A DNA stretch of 64,000 nucleotides from Flagellimonas marinaquae (GTDB lineage: Bacteria > Bacteroidota > Bacteroidia > Flavobacteriales > Flavobacteriaceae), in assembly GCF_023716465.1 (NCBI RefSeq), contig NZ_CP092415.1, positions 1,403,501 to 1,467,500 of the forward strand, written 5' to 3'. Shown here in pieces: positions 26,148 to 33,572 of this stretch. Position 1 is the first letter of the stretch; each line of letters begins with the position of its first letter. The notes below the pieces were generated by a model. It was not told the DNA's origin and made no database searches. It saw nothing but the letters and a program-made list of their open reading frames with translations. Position numbers and translations under genes: made by a program.

Positions 26148-27152
26148 ATGAAAAATACGTATTTAAAAAATTCAGTCCTTATAATGATAGTTATGTTCCT
26201 TAGTTCCTTTGATTACCCTGTTGAACAACATCCAATCAATATTAAAAAGAGCGGCGATTCCATGGAACTGAATACAGAAGGATTATACTATGCAGAGTTC
26301 TTTGACTATATCTTTCGGGGGCATTTTGAAAACATTGAAATGACCAGGGAGGACATGGAATTCCTATCTTTATTCAGTCAATATCTAAGGGCTTTTGGAA
26401 AGCATTGCCCTCAAGCACTACCCTATGATAAAGTTGAGATTATGGAAGATGTTTGCGTTAGGGAACGAGTCAAAACCGATGTTTTCGGGGTGGAGACGGA
26501 TAGGACATGCGTACAGTGGGAAACCGTGGGTACAGGAATCTATGCACGTCCTCAACTTTACGGGGCTTATTTGACCGTTCGTGACATACAGAACAGAAAC
26601 GCACTAAAGACTACTATTGAGATTATGACCGATCCCAACGCCATGGGAAATACCGTTGATATGGCCCATAAAGCCAAAGGTCTGGCAACGGATATGACCA
26701 TGATCTTCAATCTTAATCCCTGTTCCAGTCCCTCTATTGAGCGCCTTGAAGAGAATTTGCGATTGTTTGCATTGGACCGGCCGGCAATTCGAATGAAGGA
26801 GCGCAGCAAATATGAAAAAATAAAAAATTCAGGAGGGCCAAGTGGTGACCAAGACTTTGAAAGATTGATAGACGACCTAGTGGACGACCAGGCAAAAACT
26901 TGGGCATTCAATCGTTACGTTCCAAACAGTGTATCCGGTGTAAAAAAATATACAAATGCCAGAGGAAGACCCACAGAGCTGGTCGCAAATTACAGATACA
27001 ACGGGTTCAAAACCAACAGTCCAGGAACTGTTAGGATCACCTTTGAAAAAGGTATTCCGAAATGTATCTATTTCTCCGATTTCCCGAATAATTGTAAAAC
27101 ACCAAATGCATCCATATTGGCTTCTTATGCGAAAGGAGAATATTCCAGGTAG
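26148..27152 (+). CDS. Exported protein of unknown function, last gene of the kinase operon
   Basis: 334 residues from ATG 26148 (MKNTYLKNSVLIMIVMFLSS, a signal-peptide-like start). The remainder is mixed alpha/beta with several cysteines (CVRERVKTDVF, RTCVQWETVG, NPCSSP, FPNNCKTPN) that could form disulfides. I recognize no family. A TTG at 26112 is also in frame, but the ATG gives a better leader. It follows the phosphatase by 44 bases with no promoter motif, so it is probably co-transcribed. Confidence 0.7.
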   Translation: MKNTYLKNSVLIMIVMFLSSFDYPVEQHPINIKKSGDSMELNTEGLYYAEFFDYIFRGHFENIEMTREDMEFLSLFSQYLRAFGKHCPQALPYDKVEIMEDVCVRERVKTDVFGVETDRTCVQWETVGTGIYARPQLYGAYLTVRDIQNRNALKTTIEIMTDPNAMGNTVDMAHKAKGLATDMTMIFNLNPCSSPSIERLEENLRLFALDRPAIRMKERSKYEKIKNSGGPSGDQDFERLIDDLVDDQAKTWAFNRYVPNSVSGVKKYTNARGRPTELVANYRYNGFKTNSPGTVRITFEKGIPKCIYFSDFPNNCKTPNASILASYAKGEYSR

Positions 27153-27440
27153 ATTTTTTGTGGAGATTCCTTTTTTAATGAAATTTATCAATATACTCCT
27201 ATGGTTCAAAACATGAAAACCTGATTGAAAGAACATCTATGCCTCCATCCACTAGTAGTTGGAGAATGATATAAATGATATTCCCATTGGTTTTGGGAAG
27301 CAAAAAGTGAAAAAGAATCAGGATATTTACTCAAGTTTTAATGTAATGACTATTTGGGTTTTCTCTTTTCTTAAAACAAATTTTGAATTCCTTGAGAAGG
27401 TGACCATAATTCTCCAAAGACAAAAATAGACCATACAATT
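27153..27440. other. Noncoding AT-rich gap
   Basis: 288 bases without a supported gene. A partial likeness to the cargo motif (ATGATATTCCC at 27275-27285) lacks the second box. No clear terminator or promoter for the downstream HD gene was seen. Confidence 0.4.
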
Positions 27441-27950
27441 ATGGATATACTGGAAAGAACAAAAGACTACGCTATCAGAAAACATAAAAGTGTAAATCAA
27501 AAATATGGCGAACATGATTATGATTTTCATTTAAACATGGTGTTTGAAACAGCTTTGAAATTTATACACTTGATAGAATTTGATGAACGGGAAAATGTAT
27601 TGGCTGCTTGTTGGGTACACGATATTATTGAAGATGCAAGAGAGACCTACAACGATGTCAAGAGGGAGACAAATGAAACAATTGCTGAACTTGCTTATGC
27701 CTTGACAAATGAAAAGGGACGGACCAGGCAGGAGCGGGCCAATGACAAATACTATAAGGGAATCAGAGAGACCAAAAATGCTTCATTCATAAAGTTTTGC
27801 GATAGAATTGCCAATGTAACTCATTCAAAAAATAATGGTTCAAGGATGTTTGAAAAATACAAAGTTGAGAATGAGGCTTTTATAACCAAAATATTTGTTC
27901 CCGAATGCGAAGAAGTCTCTGAATACTTAAAAAAAATATTGGAGGAGTAA
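27441..27950 (+). CDS. HD-domain hydrolase of the Mesh1/SpoT type
   Basis: 169 residues. The metal and catalytic pattern of SpoT-like hydrolases is present in order: YDFHLN, AACWVHDIIEDARETYNDV, LTNEKGR and FIKFCDRIANVTH. It is a stand-alone domain, like small alarmone hydrolases (Mesh1), which can remove the 3'-pyrophosphate from (p)ppGpp or act on NADPH. Which substrate it uses cannot be told. It lies about 290 bases after the kinase operon in AT-rich DNA and may be an independent cargo gene. Confidence 0.8.
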   Translation: MDILERTKDYAIRKHKSVNQKYGEHDYDFHLNMVFETALKFIHLIEFDERENVLAACWVHDIIEDARETYNDVKRETNETIAELAYALTNEKGRTRQERANDKYYKGIRETKNASFIKFCDRIANVTHSKNNGSRMFEKYKVENEAFITKIFVPECEEVSEYLKKILEE

Positions 27951-28112
27951 TATGATATCAACTATAAAAAAACGGAACACTCACTTTTTTGTTTAAGATT
28001 GATATTTTTTAAGCTGATTCAATTAGTCCTACAAAAACGGTAAAAGTTGGCATTAAGGCTATTTTAATATCATATTTTTCTTTAATAGTCATCGTGAAGA
28101 TTTAAAACATCA

Positions 28113-28463
28113 ATGTTTTTATTTCGTAAAGGACTCGCCGAATCCGTTGAAATCTTTCCTTTTAATGGAAAGGTGTGTATAAGGGAGAACAGCCACAGTG
28201 GTGAACATTTGTTATACATCCCAAAGAATAAGGAAGAATATTAGTTGAAAAACCTGAGGTAGAAAAATCTTCTAAAAAGATTATTTCTATGGATAAGGAA
28301 AGAGAAATTGTCCCAAAAGCAACTGAAGGAAAAACTTATTGCACAATTAACCGAAACCTTCTTTTACAATGACAAAAATCCTATGGTAAACAATCATTTC
28401 TTTTTCAAGAAGTATGAGCTTAAATTGGACGAGGAATATTGGCCAGATTCGGATAGGTTATAA
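28113..28463 (+). pseudogene. Decayed gene with two in-frame stops
   Basis: From ATG 28113 one frame reads MFLFRKGLAESVEIFPFNGK... to TAG at 28242, hits a second TAG at 28260, then stays open in the same frame through LIAQLTETFFYNDKNPMVNN and KYELKLDEEYWPDSDRL to TAA 28461. Protein-like sequence on both sides in one frame suggests a gene broken by nonsense changes, typical of island edges. No family recognized. It could also be chance. Confidence 0.35.
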
Positions 28464-28534
28464 AGGAATATTTCTTAGAAACCTTACTCAAATATTTTTA
28501 AACCTTACACAGTGTTGTAGTCGTTCGTGCTCAC

Positions 28535-28702
28535 CTAAGAATTGAACTTCTTTTTGAAGTTTTTTAAAAGATTTCTTGGTCCGAAGAATTTAAAGGAATC
28601 TGCTGGTTTTTCACTCCAGTCTTTCACAACGGGCGATTTAAGGAACGGTTCTCCAATAATTACTACTTTCCCAGAGTTAGTCTCAATGGTGGTTTCTTTC
28701 AT
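28535..28702 (-). CDS. Small protein of unknown function (55 residues)
   Basis: An ATG-to-TAG frame of 55 codons coding for MKETTIETNSGKVVIIGEPF... with a basic, aromatic C-terminus (FKFFGPRNLLKNFKKKFNS). An AAAGGTG run lies 14 bases upstream, a little far for a ribosome site. No family recognized and no operon partner. It runs toward the decayed gene. Confidence 0.35.
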   Translation of the reverse strand: MKETTIETNSGKVVIIGEPFLKSPVVKDWSEKPADSFKFFGPRNLLKNFKKKFNS

Positions 28703-28869
28703 GGTTTCGTAAATTCACCTTTTATGGGACATAGCTTTTTAAAGCTAAGAAGAAGTTAAGAATGTAATAGATGATGTGATACTCTTTCAAAAATATACTC
28801 CAAAGAGTGAAAAACATCAAAACAGACCAGTTTATATCATAAAAAACTAAGTTTAATTTGAAACCAAAA

Positions 28870-28892
28870 TTGCGTGCAAATTGCGTGCAAAT
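28870..28892. repeat. Right copy of the 23-bp island-end repeat
   Basis: The same 23 bases as 6302-6324, in the same orientation, again two TTGCGTGCAAA units. Located 48 bp inside the right att copy. Presence at both ends and nowhere else noticed in the window supports a role in integration or excision. Confidence 0.8.
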
Positions 28893-28893
28893 G

Positions 28894-28926
28894 AAAAAAG
28901 CTTCAAAAGTCATAAACTCTTGAAGC
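28894..28926 (-). terminator. Island-borne terminator for the tRNA-Ala gene
   Basis: On the minus strand the stem GCTTCAA / TTGAAGC ends in six T. It lies 15 bases beyond the tRNA 3' end and inside the island, replacing the ancestral terminator now left at 6119-6144. Confidence 0.7.
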
Positions 28927-28940
28927 CCTTGTAAACATTA

Positions 28941-28983
28941 GTGGAGAATACCGGATTCGAACCGGTGGCCTCTTGCCTGCCAG
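28941..28983. repeat. attR: 43-bp repeat inside the intact tRNA-Ala gene
   Basis: Identical to 6154-6196. It spans the anticodon loop to the 3' end of tRNA-Ala plus one base, the usual core for tRNA-targeting tyrosine recombinases. The incoming island has restored the tRNA sequence here. Confidence 0.94.
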
Positions 28984-29015
28984 GCAAGCGCTCTAGCCAA
29001 CTGAGCTAATCCCCC
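28942..29015 (-). tRNA. tRNA-Ala (anticodon GGC)
   Basis: 74 nt fold into a complete cloverleaf: acceptor GGGGGAT with ATTCTCC and discriminator A, D-arm GCTC...GAGC, anticodon stem CTTGC/GCAAG with loop CTGGCAG, T-arm ACCGG-TTCGAAT-CCGGT. The G3-U70 pair, the alanine identity element, is present. CCA is not encoded. It is the integration target of the island. Confidence 0.96.
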
Positions 29016-29072
29016 AAGGAGAGCGCAAAATAAATACTTTTTTCCGAAACTATCAAAAATTGCATTACTTCC

Positions 29073-29870
29073 CTAATCTTTTTTAACACTGAGCACCAAT
29101 ACCGGTATCTTAACAAAGAACTCCGATTTTTGTATGGTATTCTTTTCCCATAGTTTTTTAAAGAACCCACGCTTTCTTCGGAACACGCATAGCATATCCG
29201 GTTGTTCCTTTTGGAAATATTCCGTTACCCCTAAATACGTTGTACCGTTCTCGGTAATGGTCAATTGGGAGCTCAAATCCATCAAGGCAGTGTTAACTTT
29301 TAAGTCATCCTCGGTATAACCTGGTCTCTTTACCAACAATAAGCTTATTTCCGATCTAAACTTGTTTTTGATAATGATCAAAGGGTTCAAAATACTACTA
29401 CGCTTCAAAATACCGGACCCAAAGGCCGTTAAAATCTTTTTGACAGGTTTAAAAGTTGTTCCCTTTGGAACGATCAAGGTCGGGATCTCGGTCTGTTTGA
29501 TAATTCTTCCAGATGTGTTGCCCAAATAAAGTTCTTCTTTAATATCATTACTTCTCGGGGCAATAATGATCAAGTCAATGCCAAGTTCTTTGTTAATGCT
29601 CTTCAAACCATCGATAATATCGCCATTATAGGTCGCTATTTTTATCTCAACACCTTTGGTGTCTACTTGATCTATAACTCCTTTTAACTGTTCCTTGCTA
29701 CTTTTTGCTACTTTTTCTTCCACATTCGCCAAACTCCCTACGGCAGTAGTCACGGAAAAAACATCCATAACATAGATCATAGCCCCGAATTCGGAAGCAA
29801 AATCAACCGCATATTGTAAGGTTTGAGAAGCATTTGGAGAAGTTCCAATAGGTACAAGTATATTGTTCAT
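29073..29870 (-). CDS. Universal stress protein (UspA family)
   Basis: 265 residues from ATG 29870 (MNNILVPIGTSPNASQTLQYAVDFA). The first domain is a typical Usp fold with an ATP-loop-like GNTSGRIIKQTEIPTLIVPKG near residues 133-153. The second half is a diverged copy ending VKIPVLVLSV. Upstream in-frame starts add only an atypical leader. Cytoplasmic stress-related nucleotide-binding protein. Divergent from the acetyltransferase gene with 53 bp between. Confidence 0.88.
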   Translation of the reverse strand: MNNILVPIGTSPNASQTLQYAVDFASEFGAMIYVMDVFSVTTAVGSLANVEEKVAKSSKEQLKGVIDQVDTKGVEIKIATYNGDIIDGLKSINKELGIDLIIIAPRSNDIKEELYLGNTSGRIIKQTEIPTLIVPKGTTFKPVKKILTAFGSGILKRSSILNPLIIIKNKFRSEISLLLVKRPGYTEDDLKVNTALMDLSSQLTITENGTTYLGVTEYFQKEQPDMLCVFRRKRGFFKKLWEKNTIQKSEFFVKIPVLVLSVKKD

Positions 29871-29923
29871 GGTTTGGTGATTATGATTAAACCTTAAATT
29901 TACAATTAAATTGAAACGAATCA

Positions 29924-30424
29924 ATGATAAGACGAGCAAAGATTTCCGAAATCACCGACATCTTGTCGATTACCAAGGCCTGTGCCGTAAAAATGCAACA
30001 AAATGGAATTTTTCAATGGAACGAACATTACCCCTCCAAACAAGCCTTTTTAAAAGACATTCAGCGCAACGAACTCTACGTGATTGAAGAAAACCACATT
30101 ATTTTGGGCACTATCGTCATATCAACTTTAATGGACGACGAGTACATACCCATACAGTGGCTTACACCTAATGGCAACAGCTCGTATATCCATCGTTTAT
30201 CAGTCCATCCGGATCATCAAGGAAAAGGGTTGGCCCAAGGGCTAATGGACTTTGCTGAAAGCCATTCCAAGAAAAATGGATTTGTATCGGTGCGGTTGGA
30301 CACCTTTTCCCAGAACAAAAGAAACCAAAGATTTTACGAACAACGGGGATATCAAAAACTAGGCGACATCTTCTTTCCAAAACAAAGCGAACATCCCTTT
30401 CATTGTTATGAATTAGTGCTGTAA
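29924..30424 (+). CDS. GNAT family N-acetyltransferase
   Basis: 166 residues with the acetyl-CoA-binding motif LSVHPDHQGKGLAQGLMDFAE and the C-terminal RFYEQRGYQKLG block. Transfers an acetyl group to an unknown amine. The downstream MATE gene starts 12 bases later, so the two are likely co-transcribed. Confidence 0.88.
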   Translation: MIRRAKISEITDILSITKACAVKMQQNGIFQWNEHYPSKQAFLKDIQRNELYVIEENHIILGTIVISTLMDDEYIPIQWLTPNGNSSYIHRLSVHPDHQGKGLAQGLMDFAESHSKKNGFVSVRLDTFSQNKRNQRFYEQRGYQKLGDIFFPKQSEHPFHCYELVL

Positions 30425-30436
30425 CTTGCACCCGAT

Positions 30437-31771
30437 TTGAGCAAAGAGGTAAATTTTAGGAGCATTAACCAATTGGCGGTTCCCGCTACCATATCGGGCA
30501 TTGCAGAACCTATACTGTCCATTACCGATACCGCTATTGTTGGCAATATTCCGGTAGACGGACTTGAATCTTTGGCTGCGGCCGGTATAGTGGGCTCCTT
30601 TTTGTCGATGCTGATTTGGGTTTTGGGCCAGACCCGAAGTTCCATTTCCGCCATTATATCACAATATTTGGGAGCAGGAAGATTGGACGAGGTAAAAAAT
30701 ATGCCCGCACAAGCCATTTTTCTCAACATCTGTTTAAGCATCATTGTGTTGATCACCACTATTTTTGTAATTGAAGAGATTTTTTCGCTCTTCAATGCAT
30801 CGGGAAAAATATTGGAGTATTGTGTCTCCTATTATTCCATTCGGGTTTGGGGATTTCCGCTTACCCTGTTCACCTTTGCCATTTTTGGTATCTTCCGGGG
30901 TTTGCAAAACACCTTCTACCCAATGGTCATCGCCATGCTTGGGGCAGGACTTAATATTGTACTCGATTTTGTGTTTGTTTATGGTATTGAAGGTTTTATC
31001 CCTGCACTATATTTGGAAGGTGCCGCATGGGCCAGTTTGATTGCACAGGCCATTATGGCGCTTTTGGCACTATTCTTTTTAATGAAGAAAACGGATATCA
31101 GCCTAAAGTTGACCCTCCCGCTGAACAAAGAGATCAAACGACTCATTTTTATGAGCCTTAACCTTTTTGTAAGAACCTTGGCCCTAAATGCTGCGTTGAT
31201 GTTGGCCGTTCGAGAAGCCACTACTTTAGGAGATTGCTTTATCGGGGCACATACCATTGCTGTTAACCTATGGTTGTTCGCCGCATTTTTTATTGATGGT
31301 TATGCCGCAGCAGGCAACAGTATGGGCGGTAAACTTTTGGGAGCCGAAGATTATGATGGCCTTTGGAATTTGGCCAAAACAATATTCAAGTACGGAATGA
31401 TCGTAAGTCTGGCCCTTATGTGCTTCGGATTTATTTTTTATCGACCCATTGGTCAACTTTTTTCGAACGAGGAAATCGTGCTCAACACCTTTTACAGCAT
31501 TTTTTATATTGTAATCTTAGGACTTCCCATGAACACCTTGGCCTTTATTTTTGATGGGATTTTTAAGGGTATGGGCGAAATGAAATACCTGAGAAATGTA
31601 CTCCTTGCCGCCACCTTTTTGGGGTTTATCCCCTGTCTTTACCTGGGCATGTATTTAGGTCTTGGTTTTTACGCCATTTGGATCGCTTTTATTGTTTGGA
31701 TGATGATTCGCGGATTCTCACTGGTCTGGAAATTTAGAAGAAAGTTCCGGCCCTTGGTTCAAAACCCTTAA
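30437..31771 (+). CDS. MATE family efflux transporter
   Basis: 444 residues and about 12 transmembrane helices, with the MATE start 'LAVPATISGIAEPILSITDTAIVGNI' and second-half repeat 'AFFIDGYAAAGNSMGGKLLGA'. Exports drugs or metabolites using an ion gradient. The start is TTG 30437, since an in-frame stop (the end of the GNAT gene) lies just upstream and no ATG is available. Confidence 0.92.
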   Translation: MSKEVNFRSINQLAVPATISGIAEPILSITDTAIVGNIPVDGLESLAAAGIVGSFLSMLIWVLGQTRSSISAIISQYLGAGRLDEVKNMPAQAIFLNICLSIIVLITTIFVIEEIFSLFNASGKILEYCVSYYSIRVWGFPLTLFTFAIFGIFRGLQNTFYPMVIAMLGAGLNIVLDFVFVYGIEGFIPALYLEGAAWASLIAQAIMALLALFFLMKKTDISLKLTLPLNKEIKRLIFMSLNLFVRTLALNAALMLAVREATTLGDCFIGAHTIAVNLWLFAAFFIDGYAAAGNSMGGKLLGAEDYDGLWNLAKTIFKYGMIVSLALMCFGFIFYRPIGQLFSNEEIVLNTFYSIFYIVILGLPMNTLAFIFDGIFKGMGEMKYLRNVLLAATFLGFIPCLYLGMYLGLGFYAIWIAFIVWMMIRGFSLVWKFRRKFRPLVQNP

Positions 31772-31805
31772 TTTAGTATCCAAAGACATCTGATAACTAA
31801 ATTGA

Positions 31806-32573
31806 ATGACAACTGATAGAACCAACGGAAGTTTATATACTCGAATAGAAAACAGGATCGCTACGGTCGAATTTGGCCATCCGGCAAGCAATTCTTTTGT
31901 TTCGGAGCTTTTGGCACGACTGGCCAAGGAGTTAGTTGCACTAGGGGAAAATAATGAAGTTTCCGTTATTGTCTTAAAATCAGAAGGGGAACGGGCCTTT
32001 TGCGCCGGCGCTTCTTTTGATGAACTGGTGGCAGTTTCCAATTTAGAAGAAGGAAAACAGTTCTTCAGCGGATTTGCCCATGTGATCAATGCCATGCGCA
32101 AATGTCCCAAACCCATTATCGGCCGGGTGCAAGGGAAAACTGTTGGTGGCGGAGTCGGATTGGCCTCGGCCTGCGATTATGTGCATGCTACCGAAGCAGC
32201 GGCAATCAAACTATCCGAGATTTCCATAGGAATAGGTCCGTTCGTAATTGCCCCTGCGGTGGAACGTAAAATGGGAAAGGCGGCTTTGGCAGAACTCACT
32301 TTGTATCCCACAGAATGGAAAAATGCCTATTGGGCCAAAGAACAGGGACTTTATGCCAAGGTATACGGTTCCATTTCCGAAATGGACAAAGAACTGGACA
32401 TTCACCTGCAAAAGTTGGCGAGCTATAATCCCGAAGCCCTTGCTGAAATGAAAAAAGTGCTTTGGCAAGGAACCGAGCATTGGGACGACTTATTGTTGGT
32501 GCGTGCCGAAGCCTCCGGAAGATTGGCACTATCGCCCGATACTAAAAAAGCATTGGAAAAGTTTAAAAAGTAG
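31806..32573 (+). CDS. Enoyl-CoA hydratase/isomerase family protein
   Basis: 255 residues of the crotonase fold. The oxyanion-hole motifs are AFCAGASFDEL and GRVQGKTVGGGVGLASACDY. At the second acid position the sequence reads LSEISIGIGP, with E in a usual catalytic region. Likely acts in fatty acid or amino acid catabolism; substrate not assignable. Confidence 0.88.
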   Translation: MTTDRTNGSLYTRIENRIATVEFGHPASNSFVSELLARLAKELVALGENNEVSVIVLKSEGERAFCAGASFDELVAVSNLEEGKQFFSGFAHVINAMRKCPKPIIGRVQGKTVGGGVGLASACDYVHATEAAAIKLSEISIGIGPFVIAPAVERKMGKAALAELTLYPTEWKNAYWAKEQGLYAKVYGSISEMDKELDIHLQKLASYNPEALAEMKKVLWQGTEHWDDLLLVRAEASGRLALSPDTKKALEKFKK

Positions 32574-32602
32574 TTGTGTGCTCTCTAATTATAAAAATAT
32601 GC

Positions 32603-32675
32603 GTCACCCTGAACTAGTTTCAGGGTCTCATTAAAAAGATAAAGTTGTGAGATGCTGAATCAAGTTCAGCATGAC
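32603..32675. repeat. Dispersed REP-like double hairpin, copy 1
   Basis: Two hairpins (CCCTGAACTAGTTTCAGGG and GCTGAATCAAGTTCAGC) flanked by GTCA and TGAC. A related element is at 47669-47745, and a half-like hairpin lies at 44206-44224. The pattern resembles intergenic repeats spread through Flavobacteriaceae genomes. Confidence 0.7.
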
Positions 32676-32711
32676 GGTTTAAAACGAGAGAAGAATTATA
32701 AAATTTAGAAT

Positions 32712-32804
32712 ATGAATGATTTAGTTTTCCCCATACTCGCGCTCTTTGTGATTGTGGTATATGTGGTCAACAGAATACGAAGCAACCGACGTTACAAAAA
32801 ATAA
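32712..32804 (+). CDS. 30-residue membrane protein upstream of lpxH
   Basis: An ATG-to-TAA frame coding for MNDLVFPILALFVIVVYVVN plus RIRSNRRYKK: one transmembrane helix and a basic tail, the positive-inside pattern. Its stop is followed at once by the lpxH ATG, which implies translational coupling. Too short for family assignment, but composition and position look real. Confidence 0.6.
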   Translation: MNDLVFPILALFVIVVYVVNRIRSNRRYKK

Positions 32805-33572
32805 ATGAAGAACATTGCCCTGCCTAAAGGCAAAAAAGTCTATTTCGCGAGCGATAACCATCTCGGAGCACCCACTCGAAAGGATAGTCTCCCCCGTGAA
32901 AAAAAATTTGTAGCTTGGCTGGATTCCATAAAAGATGATGCCGCTGCCATTTTTTTAATGGGCGACCTTTTTGATTTTTGGTTCGAGTACAAAACTGTGG
33001 TTCCCAAAGGCTTTACCCGCACCTTGGGAAAACTGGCCGAGCTATCGGACATGGGCATCCAAATTACCTATTTTGTGGGCAACCATGATCTATGGATGAA
33101 CGGCTATTTTGAGGAAGAACTCAATATTCCCGTTTACCACAAACCACAGCAGTTCCTTATCAACGACGCTTCCTTTTTTATCGGACATGGGGATGGATTG
33201 GGTCCTCACGATAAAGGTTTCAAACGAATGAAGAAAGTGTTCACCAATCCCTTGGCCAAATGGCTTTTTAAATGGTTGCACCCTGATTTGGGTGTTCGCT
33301 TAGGGCAACATCTTTCCGTGAACAACAAGGTTATTTCTGGAGATGCGGATGCTACATTTTTGGGTGAGGACAAAGAATGGCTGATTTTATATGCCAAGCG
33401 CAAACTGGAGCAACAACACTATGACCATTTTATTTTTGGTCATCGACACCTGCCCATGGAAATCAAACTCAACGAAAAATCCACCTACACCAATCTTGGG
33501 GATTGGATTTCCTATTATACCTATGCCGTTTTTGATGGTGAAAAATTGACTTTGGAGAAACTGCAGGGTTAA
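32805..33572 (+). CDS. lpxH: UDP-2,3-diacylglucosamine diphosphatase (LpxH)
   Basis: 255 residues with the metallophosphoesterase motifs in order: SDNHLG (D17, H19), MGDLFDFW, VGNHD, GHGDG and FGHRH. Length and the HGDGLGPHDKGFKRMK block fit LpxH, which cleaves UDP-diacylglucosamine to lipid X in lipid A synthesis at the inner membrane. Ends in a four-base convergent overlap with the MFS gene. Confidence 0.9.
   Translation: MKNIALPKGKKVYFASDNHLGAPTRKDSLPREKKFVAWLDSIKDDAAAIFLMGDLFDFWFEYKTVVPKGFTRTLGKLAELSDMGIQITYFVGNHDLWMNGYFEEELNIPVYHKPQQFLINDASFFIGHGDGLGPHDKGFKRMKKVFTNPLAKWLFKWLHPDLGVRLGQHLSVNNKVISGDADATFLGEDKEWLILYAKRKLEQQHYDHFIFGHRHLPMEIKLNEKSTYTNLGDWISYYTYAVFDGEKLTLEKLQG

Larger units (their letters stand above)
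6154..28983. mobile_element. Integrated mobilizable genomic island in tRNA-Ala(GGC)
   Basis: It is bounded by a 43-bp perfect direct repeat (6154-6196 and 28941-28983) that covers the anticodon loop to the 3' end of tRNA-Ala. One unit (repeat plus contents) is 22,787 bp. A tyrosine recombinase sits next to the left repeat, and a mobilization/replication block and cargo fill the rest. No type IV secretion or coupling-protein genes are seen, so transfer would need a helper element. The left fragment has diverged beyond the repeat, while the right copy keeps a complete tRNA gene. Base composition is patchy: the integrase and right end are AT-rich and the mobilization block richer in GC, which suggests assembly from several sources. 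Confidence 0.93.

Noticed and set aside
27275..27304. Possible fourth cargo promoter motif before the HD gene
   Set aside because: Only the first box is similar (ATGATATTCCC); the second box is absent at the right spacing.
28722..28913. 63-codon hydrophobic frame on the minus strand
   Set aside because: It runs through the 23-bp end repeat and the tRNA terminator and is mostly AT-driven hydrophobic codons.
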